Origin: Plakobranchus ocellatus
Lineage: Eukaryota; Mollusca; Gastropoda; Plakobranchidae
NCBI GenBank assembly: GCA_019648995.1
Contig: BLXT01003598.1
Location: forward strand, 71,894-101,655
Reading direction: 5' to 3'
DNA: 29,762 nt
Shown here: one piece after another, positions 1 to 11,414 of the stretch
Layout of the letters: every line of letters begins with the position of its first letter
How positions within the stretch are numbered: the first letter of the stretch is position 1
Notes under the pieces: generated by a model
Databases searched by the model: none
What the model was told of the DNA's origin: nothing
What the model saw: only the letters and a program-made list of their open reading frames with translations
Made by a program: the position numbers and the translations under genes

Positions 1-310
1 TTTTTTTTTCGACGTTGTCATTATATAACGATTTGCTATCTTTTATGATCTCTGTACATATTAGGTGCGGCGATTCAGCATAGAGGGGCGTTTGACCACA
101 TTTGACCGTTACTGCGCTGAGGCATGCACTCCTGGATGTCAAGAGGGCGGACTCTATTCCGAGTGTGTCTCTTGCTGCAACCACCGCTCCTTTTGCAATG
201 TCGGCAACTCAGCGCAGGCGCTCATTCACACCATGCTATTTCCTGTGCATGCGCAGTGCCTCTTGGTCTTATCAGTAGCAGGATTAATATTACAGAAAAA
301 AATTAACTAA
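1..310. other. GC/CpG-enriched edge segment, unresolved
   Basis: This segment is clearly richer in G+C and CpG than the kilobases after it, especially 61-290. It contains TGCATGCGCAG near 246-256, which resembles half of an NRF1-type promoter site. On the minus strand one frame is open from about 205 to the window edge, with a composition that could be coding, but I see no convincing splice acceptor or start. Plus-strand frames here are also open but cysteine-rich and unlike any family I know. It could be the edge of a promoter, a 5' exon or an older repeat. I do not assign a gene. Confidence 0.3.
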
Positions 311-425
311 ACACCCCAAGCAAAATTTGGAATTCTCCACATAAGTATCGTAACTATGCTAACGTTGAACGAATAAGAATCAAACCTAGAAAGCCAAAAA
401 AAATAAAATAAAATAAATAAATAGT

Positions 426-426
<1 letters not shown>

Positions 427-469
<43 letters not shown>
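427..469. repeat. (TAA)n microsatellite
   Basis: About 14 near-perfect TAA/ATA units. The region around it (311-950) is AT-rich and shows no supportable gene. Short frames across it merely translate the repeat. Confidence 0.95.
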
Positions 470-472
<3 letters not shown>

Positions 473-949
473 TAACATTTGAAAAAATTAAAGGATATAT
501 CAATTGTTTATGAACAGGATACTGTTTCAATCCTCTTGCACTTCGCGAAGTAGGAGTCAATAATGTAATATTTGTGCTTTAAAATTTTAAGAGAGGCCAG
601 GGCCATGTTCGCAAAGGCCAATTTAAATTGATTAACTTCAGATAACACGCAGGTTGCTATCTCGTTGCAAATATATGCATTCATTGATATTCCCATGTGG
701 AAACTTCTTAAACTTCATTGTCTCATCAACAGGGCTATTTTGCATGTTTCTTTTGTAGATATTCTTTTAAGCTTGTGTTGTACATATATTTATAATTATA
801 AGAATGTATTCAACTATGGAATAAAGAGTAGCACATAAACTTTTTACCCTTAAAGAAGATTTTTAGTCAATCGTAATTTCAAGGAAAGCATATAGAACTG
901 TATAATTACATGTGTCTGATTAATAAATTCACCGCCCTTTCCTGTCTCC

Positions 950-992
950 ACCCCCTCTCTCTCTCTCTTTCTCTGTGTTCCCACCTCTTCTC

Positions 993-1053
<61 letters not shown>

Positions 1054-1055
1054 AC

Positions 1056-1102
<47 letters not shown>

Positions 1103-1108
1103 CACATA
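950..1108. repeat. Compound (CT)n-(TA)n microsatellite
   Basis: An interrupted CT tract runs into a pure CT tract to 1050. A short TTTAC junction follows, then TA repeats to about 1101. The hAT-like MITE starts directly after it, so the TA tract forms its left flank. Confidence 0.95.
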
Positions 1109-1263
1109 CAGGGATGCCAGTGACCTCTGACAAAAAAGCAGGAAACTTATATAGTAATAAACAGTATTCTCAAAGCTGTGGTTGAAGAATAATTGACTTT
1201 TAAGTTATAAAAATAAGGCAAACAATTGGAAATCCTGTTTAAATCGGAAAACTAGCATCCCTG
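1109..1263. mobile_element. 155-bp hAT-like MITE
   Basis: The left end reads CAGGGATGCCAGT and the right end, reverse-complemented, reads CAGGGATGCTAGT, so 12 of 13 terminal bases match. The 8-bp flanks are TACACATA and TATATATA, which differ by two C/T changes. That fits a decayed hAT 8-bp target duplication, although the flanking TA microsatellite makes it ambiguous and a TA duplication is possible. CAGGG ends are typical of many hAT elements. There is no coding capacity, so it is non-autonomous. Confidence 0.65.
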
Positions 1264-1345
1264 TATATATATTGTTAATGCTGCAGCATAAAGTCTCTTT
1301 TTGCTGTGACACAACTAGATTAGTATTAGTGTTGTGTAATTTATC

Positions 1346-1420
1346 AGCTTTGTGCTTAGCACGACATCGGTACCTGCCTTAAATCTGGCACGCTTTTGAG
1401 TTCGAGCCCGCAATATCCAT
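1346..1420 (+). mobile_element. tRNA-derived SINE head (remnant)
   Basis: An A-box-like stretch (TTAGCACGACATCGG, 1356-1370) is followed about 30 bases later by a good B box (GAGTTCGAGCCCG, 1398-1410). The stretch CCTTAAATCTGGCA between them resembles the anticodon-arm region of tRNA-derived SINEs. No closed cloverleaf forms, so it is not a functional tRNA. A diverged body probably continues to about 1500, but I cannot fix its end. Confidence 0.45.
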
Positions 1421-2578
1421 TGCCTGACAAGGACCTAGAAGCTTGAGATCGCAGACAGCAGATAAGATTTATCATTATAGAGTAACATGACTTGCTTAGC
1501 CAGTAGGCCTGGATCTACTTTTATGAAATCTCTCTTTCCTGCAAATTCATATGCTGTATATTCTTGCTTGCAGTGTAAAAATCGCACATTATTCTATTCC
1601 TGATTTATCACTAGCCCTTCCCTTTAACTTCTTTTTTGTTTTTAACAATATCTGTATGTTTTGGGGGGGTTTTTTAATCTTTTCTACACGTATGTAGCAA
1701 TGAGTTACATAAATGCAAGTATGCTATGTCAGGCTTAAAGATAGAGCTTGGATTATTTTTCAATGAAAGTTATATTTTGTTTTAGATTTATTTGCTTTGT
1801 AATTAAAAAAAAAACAAAAAAAAAAAAAAAACCTTGATCGAGTGCTTGGTACATTGTTTTCATTGCCAAAATGATGAATACATTTGTGAACACCAGCCAT
1901 CGTTATAACTATAACTTGAAAACAGCAATTTTCGTCAAAGCTTTCATATTACACACTGTATTAAATCTTTGCCTTGTGTCACATGATTGTCAGTAAATCG
2001 ATGGACATTTATTGTGATCTTAACGTTTGAAGAAAGTTGCTGTAATATTCAAGGAAACAAAAACAGTAAGGTTACGGTGAAATCTTCTTAGAATGAATTC
2101 ACATACACAAAACTCCAGCTTAAACTTAACTCATATGTCATTTATTTATCAGTAGCCACTGAGGTTAAGACATATCTTGCTTATAACCCTAATGAGCTGG
2201 AAAGCAGAGTACTCTACTCTTTGTTAAGAGGATTGAACTGTACTTGATATAATAATTTGGCAGTAGACTTAAATTGACCACTTTGGTCTATTTCACATTG
2301 CGAAAATTACATTTATTATAATGATTACTTATCTTATTCTACTTTTCTGTTTTGTTCGATTAGCGCAGTACATGTGTAATTTATTTGTTCTTGTTTATGT
2401 TCAAAAAGAGATGTGACTAATTTTTTATTTGATATTTTAACAATAAATAACTAAAGATGTATTTCTCTCTCTAAACTAAGAAACTAGTATGTTCTCATTT
2501 GGCTGTAGAATGGCACTGCAACTTGAATGCATTGAATGATATACTTTTTTTTAAATCTGATTGTCAAATCCAACTCCC

Positions 2579-2606
2579 TCCCCCCCCCCCCACACACACA
2601 CAACAC
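2579..2606. repeat. C-run and (CA)n tract
   Basis: About 13 C residues run into CA repeats. A GA-rich tract follows at about 2660-2682. These are simple repeats with no coding content. Confidence 0.85.
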
Positions 2607-5189
2607 ACCTTTTCCAACAATCGATGTTATTTGTCAGCGCCAGATCTGACACTTGAGGAGAGGGAGAGCGAGAGAGAGAGATCAGTATTGATATAAAGGT
2701 GATGCATTTTGTACCGCTTGAAAGATCATTAGTAGCCATGAGACAAAAAAAAAAAGTATAGTGAAAGTCTCATCGTTTCATTTAATTGCATCACAAATGT
2801 CTCAATTTTTGCTACATGTACTGGGTTCAAGATAAAATAATGGCTGTATCTTCATAAACATGAACGGGTAATTCTTTACTTTCTCCTTTTATTTTTCTCT
2901 CTCAACCATCAGTAAAATAAATAAAGAGACAGCAGTGATAAACTAAAATTATATGAACAAGGAAATACAGCAGTAACCAAAAAAACTTTACAAAACTTTT
3001 CAGTTTTATGATGAATCCATCAGTCACGCTGCCAACAGATATTACTAAAGCGGGCGGAGTAAGCGCAGAATGAGATGGCTTGTGGCAGGAACAAGTGTAA
3101 TAATATTAAACCATAGTTACAGTATCCATAATTAACAGCTTTTCACATTCAAACTCTCTCATAGCCTTTATTAGAGTCCTGCAGTGTTTAACTGTTATTG
3201 AAATCTAAGGTTGATGTTTTCCACATCCAGAGCACATATTTTCCCCTCGAAACATCTCAGTTTGTTGTGACTCAACACAAATTGTTTTCTAATAAATGTA
3301 GATTTTAATTTTTTTTAGTCTGTTTTCCATGCATCCTTTGGGTCCTACACTTTATATTGAATTTAATGACCTTCTTCATTCACATACACTTAGCCATCAA
3401 TAGCCCGTGCATTGTCTCCACACAAGAGAGCAAGAGCATTACACAAACGGGATGAAAAAAAAAGATTTAAAACCCCATATGTAAAGGTTAAAATACTTTA
3501 TTAGATATTCTGTATACCATGTCGTTTCTAAAGCATATTTCATAAGGTTTCTTTGCCTAACCAATCTACCTCAGCATTAAAAAAAAAAAAATTCTAAATA
3601 TATGAAGCATATAAATATATGAAGTACAACACAGAGGTTAACAACAAAAAAATCTTTAATATTTGCATAGAAAAGTGACATACTGGTCAATAGGTTTTCA
3701 CACAAGCAAATAATGATAAGAAGAGTATTGAAGTTTGTTTCACACAAAGCTATTTACAAAGAATTTACAGAAAAAAAAAAAGGATCATCAGTTTTGCCCA
3801 CTAGAATTTAAAAAAAAATAGCTTTACAATCTAATCTCCAGATTGGCTACACCACAACAGTCACAGAATCCAGAGAATGGTGTTCTGTTGCAAAGCAATT
3901 AATTATTTTTTAAATATTTATGCTTACGATAAGAAAAAAAAATCCCGACCTATCATGATGAAAGCATGATTCTTAGCGACAGTCTTCCTGCCAACCATAG
4001 ATCATCGTCCCGGGAAGGGCTGGTGGTATAGTATTAAACAAACTCACCCTCAATATCAACCAATTATCTACAATGGTTTGAACCCGCTACACTAACCCAG
4101 ATTTGGCAAGGACCAAGAATTTCAGATTATCACACAGTGAACAGGTTGAACTATGAAGGACTCACTATCTGCTGATAACACCTCTTTTTTTTTTTTGGGT
4201 TACAATTTCTATAATTCTACTACCATCCCCCAAGGCAGAAGAAGGATATCAACGACAACAAAAACAAATTATGATTATTCTTTTTTTTTAATTGCTTTAT
4301 TTTGTTTGTATTGTTCATTTAGATCACGTTCCTACATAACCGCAAGGTTTTAGGCCCTTTTTTGGGCCAGGGGCATTAGGAGAACAGAGACGTAAAATAA
4401 AGAAGTGTGGGCAAATCTTTTGCAGTTTGCATTTAAAAAAAAAAAAAGTGTGTGTGTGTGTGGGGGGGGGATTTTGTGACCACCAAAATGCTGCACATCC
4501 CCTTGTTCTAATGAGCTTTTTTTTTTTTTATCATTCATGGATTAGAAAAGTATTTAAGTACAAACACAGAGTCCACTTTTTAATCACTCAACAACTATTC
4601 TGTAAAAAAAAAAAAAAAATTGCAACAGCTCTGCATGTCTAATGTTTCGGCTTGCAGAGTTCTCCAAACAAGGTGGACAAGTTAAGTCACAAAACCTGGA
4701 CAAGTAGGGAAAGTTAAGACATAAAACCTAATGCTAAAAGTTACGAAGGTATATTTATTCTCACAAAGTATTAGATGAAAAAAAAAAAAAAAGCAAATTA
4801 AATACAAATATGTTAAATAAAGTGCAGTCTATTTACAGTCAATTTTCTTAAGGGAAATGCTTGAAATTCAATCACTTTATGCAGTCTCATTTTGGTTTTC
4901 CTTCATATTTTTGTGATGATTTAAGTCAACCAGTGCTTAAGGTATACAAATAAATTCAGTTCCTAGTTGTTGACTTGATCCATACTCCACAGTAATTAAG
5001 TGGTTTAACCTCTTTGTAAAGTATAATGATATTGTTTTTTTCTCTATTGAAAAAAGGAGAACTTAGTTGCTGTCTTAGTTAGTCTTAATACTTCAAGAGC
5101 ACAAGCTATCCATTTTCATTTCTTCAAAATAGAATAGCACACAAAAAAAATACTAGCTGATAATAAAACTTCTTACGAGGACATGTGCC

Positions 5190-5213
5190 TTTTTTTTTTT
5201 TTTTTTTTTTTTT
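5190..5213. repeat. T24 homopolymer
   Basis: Twenty-four consecutive T residues. Read on the minus strand this could be the poly(A) tail of a retrocopy ending here, but I recognise no element body and no flanking duplication, so I call only the homopolymer. Confidence 0.9.
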
Positions 5214-7367
5214 AAATCGCAATGTCCAAATACTCAATTTCTATCCAATTTCTTCAGCCAGTCCTTAAAATTTTCAAGTAAAGCAAAAATAAAAATTAAA
5301 ACACCAAAAACTAGTTTGACATAAAGCAGTTAAGAAGCTAGGCTGAAAGGCTATACGAAAAGTGAATAGGTATACAGCATAACGATAGAAAATGATGACT
5401 TTAAAAAGCGCTCCTTGATATCCCTATTGATTTTTTTTATTGAACTTATAACCCAAATGAGTTATCAGTGCAGAATATTGACAATATAAGTAACAAAAAT
5501 ACATATGAAAATGCAGACCACTAGTATATAAGCAAGAATATTATTCATAAGTTCACACTATCTTTGAAACATTTCTTTGTTGATGTTGTTGTTTTGGGGG
5601 TGTGTGTGTGCGTGGGTGAAGGGTTCATTTTATTGTAATAATTGTATATGTCTTGGAATTCATTAAAATAAATTCAGATCAACTAATGTCTATATCTAGG
5701 CTCACAAATCAAGCATGAGTATGTCACAAAGATCGTCAGATCATAACATAAAATAAGGTTTACAAAAAATAGCCTTAAGGTACGTGTATGAGTTTATAGA
5801 AGCATTGAAAATTTACAAAAAATAAAATAAGCGTTGTTATACACATAATATGCAAAAGTAACAGAAACAGATTGCACCAATCAAAACCATGATGTGAGAT
5901 TTTTAAAAATAAAGAATAGTGAACTGGTATAAAACAGATAACTATTGAAACTCAGGGGGGAAAAAAAAGCACTTTTACTAATCTATGAAAAAGTCTAACA
6001 TCTAAGTAATCAAAATTTTACAAAGCTCCTGAAAAAGGGAGGCACTCGGCTCAAAACTTAAGTGTGTGTAAATTTTTAGCATAAATAAAAACTTATTAAG
6101 TGCTTTGAAGCCGAGGTTTTTTTGGGGGGATTTTTTTGTTCCATTTTAATTTTAGCACAACCATGATATACACAAAACTTCATTCAAATAAAGGACACAA
6201 CAAAATGGTGACTTTACCACTTTGAAATATATGCCTAGCTACTTTTTATATTCTTGGAACCAAAAAGTTATGTAAAAGCAATCAGCAGCTGTTTCTGAAA
6301 ATATTTTGAAACATTTTGCAGGAAAATTCTTGAGTTCATCTTGTTGAAATATTTACGATGATATTTAAAAACAGAGCTTCTAAAACTTATAAAATAGAAT
6401 ATTAAGTGCAATTATCCCAAGAATGCACAGGTGGCCAGTGAAAATTCTTTCAAAATTTTCCCCCCATGATGGGCAAAAAACCTCATACTCAATTTCATTT
6501 TTCAAAGTCACCTTAAATTGTCATTGCTCAGTTTTGAAACAAAACAATCATAAAAGCTTGAATTTCATAATGTTTTAAATATTTAGGGCACAAAGGTTTG
6601 TTTAAATTGCTCTAAAGTAAAAGAAAATGAGAATAGATGGATCACTGAAACTTGTGTTTATATTTCAGGCCCTCATAAAAAAAAAAAAAAAAATTATGTA
6701 GATTATATAGTCTTTGCCAGAGTTTGTAAATATATTCCCTAGCATAATGTGTAAAAAATAAAAAGTGTTATAAATGGGCACATTTAGTTTGGAATGTAGT
6801 TTTGGTTAAGGCTGCAAGATATAAACAGTTCCTAGATCTCGTAGACTAAAAATAACAAATATCAATTTGTAAACATTATTGTCAAGTTAAAAATATTACA
6901 CATTATATCATACTAACGATCGGACCAAAAGAGTCGCAAATCACATTTCAGAAATTTCCATTTATGAAAATAATCTTTCCTTAAACTCTACAGCGATGAA
7001 AACTCCAAAGAGAGCTAGGTTGATCCTGAACCAAGAAATAGGAATTTTGACTGTTTGGAAAAAGCATTTAAAAGAGGGAAACAACTTCAAATTCATTTTC
7101 TTAAAAAAATTTATATGTGATATTAGAGTCATACGCACAATTTCCAAGCCACATTAATTTATTCATAAGTTGTAAAGGACTTTGACAATTCCAAGATAGC
7201 CCTTCTCTCTTTGAAAAAATTCATAGACTATCCAATCTACAAGTATGTTTCTACTATTAGCTAAAAAACCTTGATGTCTAAAAATACATCTCACAATACC
7301 AAAGCAAATTAGTACTGTATATTCTCTTTAAGACCCTCATAAAAAAACTAATATTAGGTCAATGAAA

Positions 7368-7370
7368 NNN
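7368..7370. other. 3-N assembly gap
   Basis: Three undetermined bases lie directly before a run of 13 C and then 12 A. The gap probably reflects sequencing or polishing trouble at the homopolymer junction rather than missing biology. Confidence 0.95.
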
Positions 7371-9263
7371 CCCCCCCCCCCAAAAAAAAAAAACGAAGAA
7401 AGAAATACGAAACACACAGCCAGATGAAGTAAGACTCCAACGTATATATTTATTTAAATTAAGATCTAATATACAAACTCTATCATCACATCCCTTCTGA
7501 CATGTTTTTGTAGACAGCTTTTTTCTTTCACTACAAATAATAGTAAAGAAAACCCTCATACAAGAAATATCCATAAATTTCAATATCATTCGAAAGAAAA
7601 AAAAAGGTCATTATGGTTTCATGAAAACCTCTTGATTAACCTACCATTGAAATCATGTAAAACCTTGAATAATGACAATCTGAATTTTTTTTTTTTTTTA
7701 ATCCATTTCAGAGGTATAGTAAGCATTTTTAGATGATTTACTTTCTTCATCTAAAACTCTCCACTGTCTCTTTCAATTAATACCTTTGGTTTGATCTCAA
7801 TGGAGTGAGCCCTTCCTCCTTTACAACATTTAGCTTTGCTTCATGCTCAAGGAACAGTGAGACTGAGACAAGGCATATACTGTGGGGGTAAAAAAAAATG
7901 TTCTGATGCTGTTTATGGTATTTATGAAAACAGTTAATATTCTTACGTGTTCCTACTGCCTATAACACTGTGCCTTTTGAACCAAATGAACAGTCAATAT
8001 TTTAACACAGTCAACTAAATCTAAAACATAAAATAATAAATCAATAAAAAGTTAACAAACATATATAAGTATGTAACTGAATGAATTCATTTTACCAGCT
8101 GTGATTTGTTTTCGTATTTTCTTTCAAATCAAAACTGGCACATGCAGACAGTAAAAATATTTGTGTCTCTGAACTGCTTCAACATCAATTCACAACCTCA
8201 TAAAGTCTTTGTCAAATCACATGTACATACATATAGTTTGTTCATAAGGAATTACATATTTACAAAAATGATGTTACATAAAACATTTGCTTTGCAGATC
8301 TTTCAAAAGGAGGCACAAAAAATTTGAATGGAAAGCACAAAGTAAAATGGGTGTTACAATTCAAATAGTAGCTTCAGGTTAGGATAGAGCAAGAAAAGCA
8401 TATACATAGTTTTTTCATAAAATTACGTAAAACTGATAAATTTCTGCTACGACACAACTCCTTTTTGCCCATCTTTTACTGCAAGCTATGGATTGGACTA
8501 TTACTAATTGTGCACTTAACACATCATTTCAACTTTCACACTTTGACACTTTGAATTTTGCCTCCACAGGGTCCATAAAGGCGTATTTATCCAATTTTAA
8601 CAGCCAGAAGAAATACTTCTCAAAAAATGTTTGTACACAGGGTTTAGAATTGAAAGTCATCTTATATTTTGGATTTATATTAGATCTATATAAACATACC
8701 CTTGTCAATTATTTTCCAGTTATAAAACAAAAAACAGGTTTCAAGAAGAAAAAAAAAGTAAGTTAGCACCTTGAAGTTTAATACATGGTTTCTGAACTTC
8801 AGTGCATCATTTAAGTGTGATCACTTTCTCTTTACAAGATATTTGAAAATGTTTTTGTATCAAAACAACAAAAAGAAATTATATAAAAGTTGATTGACAT
8901 GTGTGTGAAAAAGCCCGAATATTCTATCATGTTTTGACATGTTGAAATAAAAAAAACCAACATATAAACTATTAGGAATTGTTAAGAGCTAATAAAAACT
9001 ACAAAAATGTTCATTCTAAGATATTTTTCAAAGATATAATGGAATCTTGTCAAAATTTCAGGGCTTTAATTTTTTTGGTCCCCTCCAACCTGTCTCTGCA
9101 ATATGCCATTACAACAAATAATCCACCACTTTTTTTTCTTTGTGACCAATTCAGCACTTAAAAATACGCAGAAGTCTTGGACTCCACACCAACACAAAAA
9201 GGGAGCCTGTTGAAAAATGTAAATTTTATACATTTATTTAAATTTTAGCACAGATATTCTTTT

Positions 9264-9492
9264 TTAACCACTTGAGTGCTGAGTTATAATTAAGTAACAG
9301 GGGATATGTGTGTAAAAATACATCTGTGGGTTTACCTTTAATCAACTGCAACTAAACACACTTCTTTACATTCCTAGTACGTAATGGAAACAAAACTACA
9401 TGGCCAGATAACGCCTGCATTTTATATTGTCAGTTTGAAATAGCCAAGTCATATAGGGGTCGAATTCGACCCCATAGCACTCAAGTGGTTAA
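9264..9492. mobile_element. piggyBac-like MITE with TTAA duplications
   Basis: TTAA at 9264-9267 and at 9489-9492 flank a perfect 13-bp terminal inverted repeat, CCACTTGAGTGCT (9268-9280) and its complement (9476-9488). The body is 221 bp and non-coding. Close to the right end is an 18-bp perfect palindrome, GGGGTCGAATTCGACCCC (9456-9473). TTAA target duplications with short inverted repeats starting CC are the hallmark of the piggyBac superfamily. A diverged relative lies at 26712-27014. Confidence 0.8.
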
Positions 9493-10030
9493 ATTAAGTC
9501 GAAGAACAAGGGCCTAAAAACAAAGCATCCATTTTATTCACAAGAATTAAAAATTAATCTTAAAATCTTAATATTGATAAATAAATTTCAAAAAAGAGAT
9601 TTTCTAAAAAAGTTTTTTTTTTTTTATTTTAATGCAAGACTAAATATTACTCATTTGTTCTGATCAAATCCTACTTACATTATTTCATCACTACACAAGT
9701 AAGTGGAAAAGAAGACCATCTTTATGAGAACTTTTTTTCTTTCTGTCTTTTTTTTTTCCATGTTACTTGCTCTTGTCCTTCAATCTGAGATCTTCTTTGT
9801 CTCAAGCATAGTCCAAGTAAGCCACAAGTTTTAAACCACCTTATGTCGCATTTCTCAACCTAGCAATATAAATATTTTGATTCTATCTCAAAACAGAACC
9901 ATTTCAAATTGTTAAAAAAAAGCATTTGAATACATAAAGGAACTTCAAAATCTCTTCCTCAAAAGTCTTCCAGGCAGCATATGACTCATTGAGGCTTTTC
10001 TCAATACATGAAACCAGTACAAATGCCATA
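9493..10030. other. Non-coding stretch between two DNA transposons
   Basis: AT-rich sequence with T and A runs. I see no gene. A short minus-strand frame (9722-9859) starting after a weak acceptor was considered and rejected. Confidence 0.55.
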
Positions 10031-10042
10031 TACAGTGGAAAC

Positions 10043-11270
10043 CTCATAATTCGAAGTATGTGGGAATGGACCACAACTTCGGATTATAAGACTTCGAATT
10101 ATTAAAATTCGGGGGTCTTAAACACCACTAATTATTACCGGGTTACTTCCCTTGATAAAAAATTGAACATAAAGAACAGCTCTCTCCTGCTTTAATACTC
10201 ATGGACCTCAAACCCATTTCCCCTTTTTGTTTGTTTATTTTTTGGCCCTGAAAAGGGCCATGGTTGTATTGACCATCTGGCTTAGTTGGCAGCTTTATTC
10301 TTAAAGTGGTCAATGATGATAGTCTGCCTGGCTCTCCCCACAACATGGTTTCAAATGAAAAAAATGAGCTGCGCATGTCATCAGTGCCTTGCTCGATGAC
10401 AAACTTTAAATTCTTAGTGATGCCATTTTCAATTGTAGAAAATACGAAACTGTTCAAAGTTTAATTCAAAATCTATTAAAAAAAACGAGGAGAAATTTGT
10501 AATGCGTCAATACCACATGAGTAGCAGTGCAACAAGTGATAGATAGATCTAGATCTAATCGGATACACACGTGTCGGGATGCTGTGACGCTGACCGGCAT
10601 GTGTGTGTGTGTGTGTGTTTGATGTAATGGTGGGACCAGACGGTGGATGCAGTGCTAGCCTCTAGGCGCCCACGTTACTGGTATCAGTATCGACAGGAAT
10701 TAAAAACAAAACAAAACAAAAAAAGGCACAGTGCCTCTCACTCCAGTCACGCCTAGCACACCTTGTCTCACCCCCAGCTTAAGTTACAGTGCCTACACCA
10801 TCTCCCCTTTCCTTGCAGCTGACTGTGTGAAATTATTATTCATTTATTGCCTTATTACATGATCTAGACCTAGCGTGACTGCAGCGAAAGGTTCCTGAGC
10901 CAGTGGCAGTGTGTGGTACTGGCAGTTCACGTGCCCACTCTAGGCCTGCATTCGCCACTCCACTTCCCCCCTCTTAAGTTTGAGCCCTCCCCCCATCTCA
11001 CTTGTTGTTAATGGCACTCCCTGGAGTAGGCCCGCTTTGTTGAAACGGTGATTCAACCTGATTGGCATTGTTTTGGGGATGGGGAAAGGGAAACATTTTT
11101 TTTTTCTTTTTGCGGTTTGTGGCGGTGTGGGCTTCGAATTATGAGAAGCGACTTTCTTTGACTTCGAATAATGAGTTTGAACTTTACAAAGCCAAAGAAG
11201 AAAAAAAAAACTCAGATAGCAAATACTTCGGTTTATGAGAAATTTGAATAATCTGACTTCGGCTTTTGAG
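10043..11270. repeat. Repeated 15-bp subterminal motif of the pogo-like element
   Basis: Copies resembling ACTTCGAATTATGAG lie at 10043-10057 (minus), 10076-10090, 10091-10105, 11131-11145, 11161-11175, 11225-11239 and 11256-11270 (all plus). The outermost copies form the inner part of the terminal inverted repeats. Clusters of this kind are often transposase-binding sites, which here is an inference. Confidence 0.6.
10244..10259 (-). promoter_or_regulatory. Histone-type mRNA 3' stem-loop
   Basis: The minus strand reads GGCCCTTTTCAGGGCC: a perfect 6-bp stem (GGCCCT/AGGGCC) with the loop TTTC. This is exactly the form of the metazoan replication-dependent histone 3' processing hairpin. The upstream flank (ACAACCAT) is A/C-rich as usual, while the downstream flank is A-rich rather than ACCCA. 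No histone reading frame ends just upstream. It lies inside the pogo-like transposon, so it is either a captured histone 3' end or a chance hairpin. Confidence 0.5.
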
Positions 11271-11414
11271 GTTTTGACTGTGACATTTTACAATTTTTTT
11301 TTTTAAATCACTGACAAGGGAAGCGTGAACAAAGAAAGATGCAAGTGTGTATGCATCCCCATGAGCCAGTCCCTATGAACAGATCTAGAAACATAAACAA
11401 TAACCTGACTGTCA

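Larger units (their letters stand above)
1421..9263. other. Long AT-rich stretch without a supportable gene
   Basis: I see no exon with splice signals, no conserved protein motif and no open frame above about 92 codons that is not low complexity. It contains many A or T runs (notably 24 T at 5190-5213), a C/CA tract near 2579-2606, GA runs near 2660-2682, a GT run near 4447-4463 and a 3-N gap at 7368-7370. The density of A runs and of TTTATT (a minus-strand AATAAA) could fit a very long minus-strand 3' UTR or a non-coding RNA. Nothing in the sequence proves that. Confidence 0.5.
10031..11282. mobile_element. Non-autonomous pogo/Tigger-like DNA transposon
   Basis: The left end starts CAGTGGAAACCTCATAATTC at 10033. 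The right end, read from 11280 on the minus strand, starts CAGTCAAAACCTCAAAAGCC. The 25-bp ends match at 20 positions. The left flank is TA and the right flank TG, consistent with a TA target duplication that has since mutated. Ends of the CAGT...ACCTC type with AT-rich, CGAA-containing subterminal parts resemble pogo/Tigger members of the Tc1/mariner superfamily. The 1248-bp element shows no transposase: its longest frame (minus, 10143-10457, 104 codons) has no DDE or HTH motif that I can see. The interior includes a histone-type stem-loop, a TG repeat near 10602-10618 and a GC-richer block at about 10620-11080. Confidence 0.7.

Noticed and set aside
850-1133. Two minus-strand frames of 75-85 codons
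   Set aside because: They merely translate CT and TA microsatellites (RERERE and YIYIYI).
4020-4100. tRNA-like segment with GGTTTGAACCCGC
   Set aside because: The B box is plausible, but no A box at the right distance or cloverleaf could be made out.
4353-4368. Second histone-stem-loop look-alike GGCCCTTTTTTGGGCC
   Set aside because: It lacks the conserved CA at the loop-stem border and fits only as a simple hairpin.
9722-9859. Possible minus-strand terminal exon ('VEKCDIRWFKTCGLLGLCLR')
   Set aside because: Weak acceptor without a pyrimidine tract, a lysine-rich end made by T runs, and no partner exon.
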